This document shows positions 54,381 to 64,000 of a DNA stretch of 64,000 nucleotides, in pieces. The stretch is taken from positions 11,871,908 through 11,935,907 of the forward strand of contig NC_089593.1 of NCBI RefSeq assembly GCF_019320115.1. Direction: 5' to 3'. A model generated the notes under the pieces. It saw only the letters and a list, made by a program, of their open reading frames with translations, made no database searches and had not been told where the DNA came from. Position 1 is the stretch's first letter. Each line of letters starts with the position of its first letter. Both the position numbers and the translations under genes were made by a program. Origin of the DNA: Miscanthus floridulus (taxonomy: Eukaryota; Streptophyta; Magnoliopsida; Poales; Poaceae).

Positions 54381-54960
54381 CTTTGCCGGGTGCCGAATGC
54401 ACCCGGCAAAGGCTACTTTGCACTCGGCAAAGCCTTTGCCGGGTGCAGCACTCGGCAAAGAGCCTCCGGCAAAAAATTAGTCGGCAAAGATTTCTTTGCC
54501 GGGTGCTTTTTATCGGGCACTCGGCAAAGACTTTGCCGAGTGCAAACCCGGCACCCGGCAAAGAAAAGTGGTCGTTACGGCGCCGGCTCCGTCATCCCTT
54601 AGCTTTGCCGGGTGCCATGTCAGAGGCACCCGGCAAAGATTTTTTTAATTTTTTTTTCAAATTTTCTTTGCCGGGTGCCGTGCCGGGAGGCACCCGGCAA
54701 AGAATTTTTTATTTTTTTTAATAATTTCTTTGCTGGGTGTCGCACCGCGGGGGCACCCGGCAAAGAGTTTTTTATTTTTTTTCGTAATTTCTTTGCCGGG
54801 TGCCAGATCATGGGGCACCCGGCAAAGAATTTTTTTTTTGAAAAAACTTTGCCGGGTGCCCTGGCTCTGGCACTCGGCAAAGCTGGGAATTCCTTTCAGA
54901 GAATTCCCAGCTTTGCCGAGTGCCAGGGCCAGGGCACCCGACAAAGCCTCAAAAATTAAT
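54381..54960. repeat. CACTA left subterminal repeats
   Basis: About twenty copies of TTTGCCGGGTGCC or GGCACCCGGCAAAG in alternating orientation, often as pairs enclosing a short loop and separated by A/T tracts. In this superfamily such repeats bind the element-encoded protein. They create spurious ORFs rich in PGKEFF/AGC-type wording. Confidence 0.92.
54871..54920. repeat. Perfect palindrome in the CACTA subterminal region
   Basis: ACTCGGCAAAGCTGGGAATTC and its complement face each other around an 8-base spacer (CTTTCAGA), giving a 21-base stem. Confidence 0.85.
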
Positions 54961-55412
54961 TTTTTTATTTTGTTTTTTGATTCTATAATCACAAACACAG
55001 CATATAAAAGATATATATCACATCTGAAGCATCACAAAGACAATATAGCATATATATATATATATATATCACATCCATCTCATCACAAACTCAATACCAC
55101 ACATATATATCACATCGCGAATACAATACCTCACATACACGACATCACAAACATAATAGGTGCAATTACCATCGAAACAAGTCGATAGTGGATCACAGTG
55201 CATCACATGTCCATCAAGCGGTGAAAAAGAGATACAAACTAAAGGTGGGGAGGAAACTGAGTGCCTGGTGAAGGAAACTCGGCACCGCCTGCTTGCGCCT
55301 GAGATGGGTCATTCGAACCCACCGACGGAGGCTGCATAAAGGACAAGATATTCAAGCGCTTACAGTGGGTCATCTAATGAAAGCACTAGTCGAAGCAATA
55401 TGGATTCATACT

Positions 55413-57406
55413 CACTGGACTAGCTACAACTGGCGGCGGCGCTGGAGCGAACATCGGCACAGGTACACCGTTCACTTGCCCAAAGTTCTGCAGGAACATC
55501 GTAATCTCCGCCAGCTACTTGGCCTGTCTCTCCCGCTCGGCCCGCTTGGCTTGTCTTTCCCGCTCGGCCACCTCGGTCCTCGCCGCCAGGTCCCGCAGCT
55601 CCTGAGCCATCCTTTCGTTATCGGCATGCAACATTTCAATCGAATGTTTTAGTAATGTAAAGGTAACTAAGTTATGTAAAGATCAATGTACGAAGAGTTA
55701 AACTGGACTAACCTGGAGTGCGTCGACCCGCTGCTGTGAAGGGGACGGCCGTTGGCGTATGGCCGGGCCTCCGCTCGGGGTACTTGCTCGGATCTGGGAG
55801 AGGGAGGGAACAGAGCCGAACTCGAGGGTGCCATCGCCAAGCCAGTACCGCCCATGCTTCTTGCCCTGTCCGATCCTCATGACAGTCGTGCCATCAATGT
55901 CGTCGGTGCTCGGATCCCAGTCTGGCCCCTGGACCGACCTTGCGTCCGACGCGTAGGAGCTGATGCGGGTGTGGGCGCTCGGGTTGCTGTACGACTCGGG
56001 TGGGTCATCCGGGCTGAAGGTGACAGCGGAAGTCGCCTTTCCCTTTCGGGCTAGTCCATACGCCATGAACGTGGACAAAGGCTGGCCACCATGCGACGCC
56101 GACTGCGAGAAAGACAACAAGATGATTAGAAGTAACATGCAGAATGGAGCGTCAGAATACTAAAAATGAATTCACGTACCCAAGCTTGCTTGTACGCGCC
56201 GAGGCTGCGGCTGCCTTGGTGGTGTGTGGGGCCTGTCGCCTGCAAAGCCCGCTCCCGGTGGGCTTCGTGTTCCTAGATATAACCCTCTGTGAACGACCTG
56301 TCCACGATCATCTCCCAGCAGTCGACAAAGGACTCGCACCACCATGGAATCATCTACATGTCATAAAGAATTTGAGATGTAAGACGACCAAATGAAAGCT
56401 ACTTAATCTCAAAATGAATTAGTATTCTTCTTCTTCATTTACCTCAATGTACTGTTCCCGGGTCAGAGGCATCTGTCTTGCCTGTGTCTTGCTGACTTTC
56501 TGACCAAGTCGCTTGGCGTAGTACTTGATGATGCAAGTGAGGCGCTCCTCGTAGTGCATGTCGCTGATGCGTTTCCTGACACTTTTCACCAAGTTCTTCT
56601 CCGCCCTCTCCTCCTGTCCCTCTTGACACCTGAAAAAAGTCTGCAGACAGACACAATGTATCAATTCATTATGTCAAAAAGTGCCAAATGAATGCGATGT
56701 ATTGATCAAAGTTGTGCGAACGAGACTTACCCAGAACTCTCTCCTGACCCGCTCCTGCTTGTCTTCATAATCTGCGTCGGGGGCAGATTTGTAGTGGTCC
56801 CACGATTTAGCCGGCCCCACAGTCCCCTTGTGCATGACAATGCCAGGGTAATAGTGCCTGCACAGAAGACCCAAGATGTGGTTGGGGTTGCGTGAGTCAC
56901 CAGGCGACACAACCTCCCAGTGCCTGCACAAGTCATTAACAAACATTATTAGTTTCTCTGACAATTTTCAACAGGTTATATGAAGTAGCTGTGATTAAAT
57001 CTAAAGTTAGTTACCTGTCCCCCTAGGGGCGGATCACTGGGCGTAGGGGAGGAAGCGGAGGCCCAGGGAGTTTTGAGGGACCTCGCAAGTAGGGGCTAGC
57101 CGCAGCAGAGGCAGTGGAACTACTTCCGGCCTCGCCGCCCTCCTGTGCCTCTCCCTCGTTGTCCGTCGCCCGAACCTCGTCCGTCGCCAGAACCTGCTCG
57201 TCCTTCGAGGAGTCCGTGGTACGGCACTCCTCCGACACGTCATGCGGCCTGACTAGAGGAGGTCGGCCCCTCCTGCTGCCGCTCCCGCTGTCGCTGCTCC
57301 TGGCCCTCTGCCTCCTCCCGTCCGATGCGTTCTCTCCGGCATCTGCGTCCTGACGTGCTCTCTGGTACCTCGAGTTCACGTTCCTTGGCCCACTGCCGCC
57401 CGCCAT
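55413..57406 (-). pseudogene. CACTA second gene (TNP1/TNPA-position), six exons with stops
   Basis: Exons with consistent splice sites on the minus strand: 57015-57406 (MAGGSGPRNVNSRYQRARQD), 56731-56923 (HWEVVSPGDSRNPNHILGLL...GTVGPAKSWDHY), 56443-56629 (CQEGQEERAEKNLVKSVRKR...MPLTREQYIE), 56180-56353 (MIPWWCESFVDCW), 55713-56102 (SASHGGQPLSTF...PDWDPSTDDIDGT) and about 55413-55645 (MLHADNERMAQELRDLAART, coiled coil). Domain order resembles the plant transposase Ptta/En/Spm family that partners the TNP2-like protein and binds subterminal repeats. TAG codons at 57023-57025, 56273-56275 and 55515-55517 interrupt exons 1, 4 and 6, each explained by CAG to TAG. The acceptor of the last exon is unclear. 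Confidence 0.75.
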
Positions 57407-57523
57407 CTTTGTTCAATCACCTGCAATTAAAAAGAAACAAACAAGACATCATTACATGTATTAGAAATAGATGCTAAGTAAATAAACAAAACACGATTAT
57501 AAAATAACATAGTATTACATGTA

Positions 57524-60500
57524 TTAGAAGTAATCATCATTATTGGGATTATCTGGATCATATGTCTCGTCATCACTATCAAAATTATCCAAATAAACAA
57601 GACTGTCCGAAGGTTCAATGTTGCCTTCATCGTCATCATCTAAATGTAATCGCTCAAGCATTTCTATGTCCTTGGCATTTTGCACCTCATCTCCTTCCTC
57701 GTCATCAACCCTTTCATTGTCTACTTCCATTCCAATCGCCTCGGTTAAGTCTATCACCAACCTCCCTTGTAGCCCATCTTCTTGATAGAACTCTCCATCA
57801 TATGTGTTTGGGTTGAAGTTGTAATCTTCATCGTTTGGGACAGCTAGTCTACCATGTGGCGATACCTGGTGCACAATAGACCAACCCTGAAGAGCCTTGT
57901 TGCCTTGGCATGCGTATGACAAATAATAAACCTGCACGGCCTGATCCGCCATAATAAAGACATCTTTTCCTTGATAGATGGAATCGTGTCGAATCTCGAC
58001 TTGACCAATATTAGGGCTCCGTTTCATTAGTCGAGGATTGAACCAGTGGCATTTGAACATGACGAGACGAAGAGGTTTCGAACCATAAAATTCAAGTTCA
58101 TAGATATCTTCAATTATGCCATGATACTCGAGGCCATCAGTGCCAAGAGTACAAACTCCGCTGTTTGTGGTTTTTCGATGGGGCCGAGCTCGCTCGTAGC
58201 TTCTTGTGTGAAAGCGATATCCATTCACATCATAACCTGAATAAGCTTTCACCTTACTGTCAAAGCCATTTGCAACCTGTCTCAACTCCTTACTCATAGT
58301 TGCATCAGTTTGGGCCTGCAAGCGCAAGAAGGAAAGATTGCCGGACTAAGTACGCGAAACTCAGAATCTCGAACTAGGTACGAGGTAAATTGGACAATAC
58401 CTTTGTTTTGAACCAAGAAATGAAATCGGGCCTCCCTGCTCCCGGACCCCATGAAAGAAGGGTGTCGGTTTGCCGTGGGGTAGGATCCCTTGGTTGATGC
58501 CAGGATACACGAATAAATTCCCTGTGCAAACAAGAAAGAATCAGTTGGATGCAGAATAGTGACAGCGTATTTAAACAAGTTCTTTGAGAACTTACTCAAT
58601 GAACGACTTCACCTCGGGTAGGTTGTGGAACACAAATAGCATGATCATGCGCCACTCTTCATTTTCCAACCTCTTATTGGTCGATCCACTTGACCTGCCG
58701 AGTTGCCCTTGGAAAAGGCTAAGGTTGGATTCATTCTCGTCAACATTATAGCGAGGGAGTGGATTATGCATGCTAGGAAGGTTCTCCGTGTAGTATAGCT
58801 GTGTGAAGTTTGTCACCTCCTCCAGAATGGAAGCCTCTGCAATGGAAGCCTCAATTTTGGCTTTATTTCTACATTTTTTGTGAACGGCCTTCAGACATCT
58901 CTCGATTGGGTAGCACCAATGGGCCTGCACGGGCCCCCCCATACGTGCCTCATAAGGGAGGTGCACAATCAAATGCTACATCGACAAGAAGAAGCCGGGT
59001 GGAAAGATCTTCTCCAACTTACAAAGCAACTCAGGTGCCACTTTCTCCAAGTTTGCAACCACGATCTGAGATAGCTCCTTGGCACAAAGCTGGCGGAAGA
59101 AATAGCTCAACTCTACCAGCACTAGCCAGAGATGCTTAGGAACGTAGCCTCGTACCATCGCTGGAAGAAGCCGCTCAATCCATACGTGGTAGTCATGACT
59201 CTTCATGCCGTTGACTCGCATAGTGCCTAAGTTCACTCCCCTACTCTGGTTCACTACATACCCATCAGGAAACATTAACGCCTTGATCCATCGTAGTACT
59301 TCCCTCCTTTGTTTGGGTTTCAAGATGAAATCGGCCTTAGGCCTTTTCCAGTTCTTGCCGTTTGTAGGAGGCCGCATCACTTGCTGTGGTCTATCGCACA
59401 ACGTCGCCAGGTCCACTCTAGCCTTAGGGTTGTCCTTAGACTTGTCAGTGTCCATGAGTGTTGCCCAAAGTGCCTCAGCGATATTCTTTTCAGTGTGCAT
59501 TACATCAATGTTATGGGGTAGTAGAAGGTCATCGAAATAGGGGAGCCTCGTCAAGCCGGACTTATGAGTCCACATGTGTTGCTCACCATATCCCACAAAA
59601 CCACCTTCTTCATTGGGCAAAAGAGCATGTATCTAAGCATGAACCTCAGCACCAGTCTTCAAGTGCGGTCTAGGGTCCGTGACTGCAACACCTTTCCTGA
59701 AGTTCTTGGTGTCTTGTCAGAATGGATGGTTAGAATCTAGGAATTGACGATGTTGATCGAACGACGAATACTTACCACCCTTCTTCAACCAAATGAACCT
59801 CACAGCTTCCTGGCATATTGGGCACGGGAACTTCCCGTGAACACACCAGGCGCTGAATAACCCATACGCCAGGAAGTCATGCATGGAGTACTGGTACCAG
59901 ACGTACATTTTGAAGCTTTCCTTTGTAGCTCGGTCGTATGTCCATACCCCTTCATTCCAAGCTTTGATCAACTCATCAATCACAGGCTCCATGAACACAC
60001 CCATCTTACTCCCTGGGTGCCCGGGAATTATCAACGTCAAGATCATGTTATGTCATTGAAAGGCGACGCTAGGGGGGAGATTGAGGGGGATAACAAACAT
60101 GGGCCAACATGTGTAAGGGGCAGACATCATGCCATAAGGATTGAACCCATCTGTTGCCAGCGTGACACGTACATTACGAGCCTCATCGGATTTCAAACGA
60201 TGCTTGTCATTAAAGCTGGTCCATGCTTCACCATCAGATGGATGCACCATCTTGTTAGGATGGTAGCGTTTGCCATTCTTGTGCCACGTCATCTGTTTCG
60301 CGGTTTCCTCGATCATGAATAGCCTTTGAATCCTCAGCACGAAGGGAAGGTGCCGTAGGACTCGGGCGGGTATCTTAAGCTAGGTCTTCTGGCCACCACC
60401 GTCACCAGACTCTACCTCTAGGAACCTGGAGGCTTTACACTTCGGACAGTACTTTGCCTCCTTGAGTTCTTCCCGAAATAGGACACACCCGTTCGGACAA

Positions 60501-61135
60501 GCATGTATCTGCTCATATGGCATCTTTAGTGCTTTAAGGAGCTTGTGTGCCTCGTACATGGTCTTCGGCAACACATGGTTTTTTGGAAGCAGGGTGCCAA
60601 CCACGGCCAACACTTTATCGAAGCCTTCTCGACTCCAATTTAAATCGGACTTCAACCCCATCAAGCGACTTATGGCATCCAGCTGGGAGACCTCAGAATG
60701 AGCGTGAAGGGGTTTCTGTGCTGAGTCCATCATGTACTTGAACGCATCTACGGCTGCCTGCATCTCCGCCTCCTCACGTCCTTCAGCAAACTGTGCTTGG
60801 TGAACGTCATCTACCATGTCTGCTACCCCAGCATCAGCATCGAAAGCCTCAACGCGTTGTCTCACCACCTCCTCTCTCATACGATCGGCTTCACCATGGT
60901 GGACCCACCGGATGTAGTTCGGCGTAAACCCATTCTTGTGCAGATGTGTACCCATGAGTTCCTTGTCTAGCATTCTCCTGTTACCACACTTGTTGCAGGG
61001 ACACAAAGCCATTTTTGGGAATTTTGCGGCCTTGCCAAATGCACGATTCAAGAAACGATCGGTCTTCTGCATCCATTCATAGCTGGCATCACCCTGACTT
61101 GTCCGGCCCGTGTACATCCACTGACGGTCCTCCAT
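57524..61135 (-). pseudogene. CACTA TNP2-like transposase with nonsense mutations
   Basis: Starts at ATG 61135 (MEDRQWMYTGRTSQGDASYE; Transpos_assoc domain with CPCNKCGN). It passes through the TNP2 catalytic region (HACPNGCVLFREELKEAKYCPKC; DGFNPYGMM; LIIPGHPGSKMG; FLAYGLFSAWCVHGKFPCPIC; LPHNIDVMHTEKNIAEAL), then the DUF4218-like region (LVELSYFFRQLCAKEL; YEARMGGPVQAHWCYPIERC), and after two introns (around 58538-58592 and 58328-58403) the DUF4216-like region (GVCTLGTDGLEYHGIIEDIY). It ends at 57524 in an acidic tail. Stops at 60380, 60053, 59717, 59633 and 58976 interrupt one otherwise continuous frame; each reads as CAG to TAG or CGA to TGA. It cuts and moves CACTA elements in functional copies; this one is dead. 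Confidence 0.88.
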
Positions 61136-61787
61136 CCTCTAGCATATATAACATCACCACAGGTGACCATCAATTGCATCTACGCGGTGTCCCTACTCTC
61201 TAATAGGTGAGGATAGGTCCTAATCCCACCCGCGGATGCGTAGATGAGGTTAGTTTCCATGATCCGCTCCTTTCCGAGACGGAATTTCGGCAGCACCTCC
61301 TCGTCGTTCTCCTGATACACGTCCTGCAAGGGAGAGTGTGTATCCGGAGAACAATGGAGAGGTGATGCCGAAACACCGTCTCGAACCGGAGCGGAGCATG
61401 AAAACTAACCTCAACTACGCATTCGCGGGCTGTCCAAAAAGCGTGGACAATCCGAAATAGATACGGTCGCAGATATGCAAAGGTCTGCATATCTCCGACC
61501 GTATCTCTTTCGAACGGGAGACACCTAACTAGGTTACGCGACCAAAAACCACATACGGATAGAGGGGTTATACCTAGGGTGGCGGTGAGGTCCGGGTAGC
61601 GGGGCGGTGGAGAGTCGGTGCAGTGGCGAGTCGACGCGGTGCAGGAAGACCCGCAGCGTTGACGAAGACGATCGGGGTCGCCGAGTCCCTCCCACAGGTC
61701 CTCCTACAAAAAAGGGCAAAAATGGTTAGTGTCGACTCAAAATTTTGGCAGCACCTCCCCTGCACAGGGAGGTTCCCAAAACCTGCA

Positions 61788-61892
61788 AAAAACATGACAC
61801 GAAGGCCAACAACCACATATATACCAAACATGGCACGAAGGCCAACAACCACATATATACCAAACATGGACACGAAGGCCAACAACCACCAA
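61788..61892. repeat. Three copies of a ~37-base repeat
   Basis: CACGAAGGCCAACAACCACA followed by TATATACCAAACATGG occurs three times in a row within the CACTA 5' region; the third copy is slightly altered. Confidence 0.85.
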
Positions 61893-61954
61893 TATATCAA
61901 GAGGAGCCATGTACTTTAGTTCTCTTTCCATGCACATGAAAGTATTGAAGTAGT

Positions 61955-62210
61955 ACAACAACAATTACTACTAACCCTACAACTACTACTAACACTACTA
62001 CTAACAACTACTTAACTACTAACAATGCTAATAGTAAGAACTACTTAACTATTAACAACTACTACTACTAATCACTACTACTTACTAACTACTACTATTT
62101 ACTAACCCTACAACTAACACTACTAACTACTACAACTAACACTACAACTAAAACTACTAACTACTACTACTAACACTACAACTAACTACTACTACTACTA
62201 ACACTATAAG
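61955..62210. repeat. ACT/AAC-rich low-complexity tract
   Basis: About 250 bases of degenerate (ACTACTAAC)n trinucleotide sequence in the CACTA 5' region. No coding potential. Confidence 0.9.
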
Positions 62211-62219
62211 GGTAGGGCT

Positions 62220-62880
62220 TACCTTAGCGGCAAGAACGGCAAGAGCGAGGGCCGGCGACGACGGCGGGGATGACCGCAGCAGCGCGAGGATCAACGGCCG
62301 GTCCAAATGGCGCGGGGATCGACAGGCGGTCAGGTCGGCACCTTCCTCTTCTTCCTCCTCCCCCTTCTCTTTTTTCCTCTTCCTCCTCCCCTTTTTTTCT
62401 TCTTCTTCCTTCCTCCTCCCTTCTTCCACCTACCTCCTCTACTGCTGGCCGGCGGCCAGACCACGGGCAGCCGGCCTCGTCGGGGACGGCCGGCGAGGTG
62501 GGGCCGCGTGGCCGCCGCGGCCGGCGAGGCTGGGGCGCCGGGGCCAGGCAGGAGCGCCGGCCGAGTGCCGGCCGGGCCGAGCGCCGCCGGGGTCGTCGGG
62601 GCGGGGCCACGGCCGTGGGGCCACCGGATCCGGGCTAGAGCGCCGGCCGGCCGCCGGGGCGAGCGCCGCCGGGCGTGGGCGCGGCTCGCGCGGGCGCTGG
62701 GCCACCGGTGCCGGCGCCGCGTGGTCGCCGGGACTGGGCGGCAGAGCAGCGAGGCGCGGGAGAGGCGCGGGCGCGGCGGGCGCGGCGGAGCGCGAGGGCG
62801 GCGGCGGCGGCTGTGGACAGCAGGCGCGGGGTCGGTCTGCTGGAATAGAATATGGTTGGGACGGGCCGGCCTTTTTAGTC
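62220..62880. other. GC-rich CACTA 5' region
   Basis: Very GC-rich sequence between the right subterminal repeats and the TNP2-like gene, with pyrimidine tracts at 62340-62430. Both strands show long open frames with arginine/proline-rich, non-conserved products, so these are compositional. It is probably promoter or leader of the transposase. Confidence 0.5.
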
Positions 62881-62884
62881 ATGC

Positions 62885-63105
62885 GCCTTTGCCGGGTGCC
62901 AGGTGACGACGACACCCGACAAAGAATTTTTTTTATTTTTTATTTTAATTTCTTTGCCGGGTGCCACGCCGTTAGGCACCCGGCAAAGAATTTTTTTAAT
63001 TTTTTTTTAATTTCTTTTTAAATTTCTTTGCCGGGTGCCCCATGACCCGGCACCCGGCAAAGGCTTCTTTGTCGGGTGCCCTGGGTGGCACCTGGCAAAT
63101 TATTA
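62885..63105. repeat. CACTA right subterminal repeats
   Basis: Alternating CTTTGCCGGGTGCC and GGCACCCGGCAAAG copies separated by A/T tracts, the counterpart of 54381-54960. Confidence 0.9.
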
Positions 63106-64000
63106 TTATTTTTTTGTTTTTTTGACCCCATTTTTTTTGTGGGGACTTGCTACAGTAAATATATCCCTGTTTCGAAATTTGGGACAATTATGAGTTCTTT
63201 AACAATATTTCCTTAATTTTTTCCGTTGCATTGAATTTTTTTGACTATTCCAAATTTGAACTGCAGGTACATGAAATAATGGAATTTCGTCATTCAAAAA
63301 ATAGTATTCATGATATTTAGGCTATGTTGAGGCCGTATGCAGGAAGTGGCATGAAATGTCGCGCATCATGTTGTCGTAACATGATGATGTACTCGCGGGG
63401 GAAGTTTATTTAAATTATATAAAATCCAAACGATGTCCGAAAATCACGAAACTTGTCGATGTGTCTTGTTATCACATGTGGAGGCCCTGGTTAAAAATTG
63501 AGAAAGTTTCGAGCAAGTTGCAACGTCGGCTGCCTAAAACCCAGACATCTCCACACGTGATCACATGTGATAACAAGACACATCGACAAGTTTCGTGATT
63601 TTCGGACATCGTTTGGATTTTATATAATTTAAATAAACTTCCCCCCGCGAGTACATCGTCATGTTACGACAACATGATGCGCGACATTTCATGCCACTTC
63701 CTGCATACGGCCTCAACATAGCCTAAATATCATGAATACTATTTTTTGAATGACGAAATTCCATTTTTTCATGTACCTGCAGTTCAAATTTGGAATAGTC
63801 GAAAAAATTCAATGCAACGGAAAAAATTAAGGAAATATTGTTAAAGAACTCATAATTGTCCCAAATTTTAAAACAGGGATATATTTACTGTAGCAAGTCC
63901 CCACAAAAAAAATGGGGTCAAAAAAACAAAAAAATAATAATAATTTGCCGGGTGCCACCCAGGGCACCCGGCAAAGAAGCCTTTGCCGGGTGCCAGATCA
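63031..64000. repeat. Long near-perfect inverted repeat at the CACTA right end
   Basis: 63031-63483 and 63562-64000 are reverse complements with only a few mismatches and one-base gaps, around a spacer of about 80 bases (63484-63561). For example GATGTGTCTTGTTATCACAT on the left faces ATGTGATAACAAGACACATC on the right. The right arm is cut by the window edge within a GGGTGCC repeat, so the symmetry may extend further. Confidence 0.93.

Larger units (their letters stand above)
54363..64000 (-). mobile_element. CACTA (En/Spm) transposon, continuing past the window
   Basis: The left terminus is CACTACTGGATTAAGG at 54363 (preceded by CAC, a possible 3-base duplication whose partner is off-window). 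It is followed by arrays of CTTTGCCGGGTGCC and its complement at 54381-54960. Matching arrays return at 62885-63100 and 63940-64000. Both genes expected of the superfamily lie on the minus strand, a TNP2-like transposase (57524-61135) and a second multi-exon gene (55413-57406). The right terminus TAGTG is not reached, so the element exceeds 9.6 kb. Confidence 0.92.

Noticed and set aside
54383..54998. Regularly spaced palindromic repeats resembling a CRISPR array, and ORFs over them
   Set aside because: Alternating-orientation CTTTGCCGGGTGCC repeats are CACTA subterminal repeats in a plant genome; spacers are A/T tracts.
62307..62906. 199-codon plus-strand ORF and overlapping minus frames
   Set aside because: Extreme GC content of the CACTA 5' region opens all frames; products are R/G/A/P-rich and not gene-like.

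Overview
The window is a gene-poor, transposon-rich stretch of a grass nuclear genome. The mix of elements points to the Panicoideae, probably the Andropogoneae (sorghum, sugarcane, Miscanthus, maize group): a CACTA element with CTTTGCCGGGTGCC subterminal repeats, SIRE-type and Tork-type copia retrotransposons with initiator-tRNA-Met primer sites, PIF/Harbinger elements with TTA target duplications and Helitron-like ends. The group assignment is an inference from element types; nothing could be searched.

Layout. 1-1832 (minus): eight exons of a ZIFL-type major-facilitator transporter, running off the left edge, without its first exons and with a one-base frameshift. 2039-3565: LTR and leader of a truncated copia-like element. 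3567-28410: about two and a half tandem copies of a ~4.7 kb unit carrying an intronless grass-specific gene on the minus strand. Copy 1 (3567-3862) is truncated, copy 2 (9517-10641) is intact at 374 codons, and copy 3 (26003-28153) is broken by an array of four small LTRs. Later insertions sit in single copies of the unit: a Harbinger (4046-5904) and a hAT-type MITE (8349-8583) in unit 1, and an 11.8 kb SIRE-type copia element (13012-24781) in unit 2. The unoccupied copy of the unit serves as the empty site for each.

28490-35344 is a young Tork-like copia element on the plus strand whose polyprotein is open except for one stop. 35478-39225 is a mostly non-coding Harbinger-like element. 39535-46603 holds three Helitron candidates and a diverged fragment of the tandem gene. 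47905-51200 is a decayed Ty3/gypsy element with an extra upstream ORF and a partial inverted copy. 51767-53190 is a Mutator-like composite. From 54363 to the right edge is a CACTA (En/Spm) element with both transposase genes on the minus strand and a ~0.95 kb near-perfect inverted repeat at its right end, continuing past the window.

The only gene that looks intact and non-transposon is the 374-aa gene at 9517-10641. Most premature stops in the transposons can be read as C-to-T changes (CAG to TAG, CGA to TGA, TGG to TAG), as expected of heavily cytosine-methylated DNA. I found no evidence for a new multi-gene system. The features most worth following up are the multi-LTR array that replaced part of a gene, the long CACTA hairpin, the unusual SIRE gag and extra ORF, and the copia element whose gag frame opens inside its LTR.
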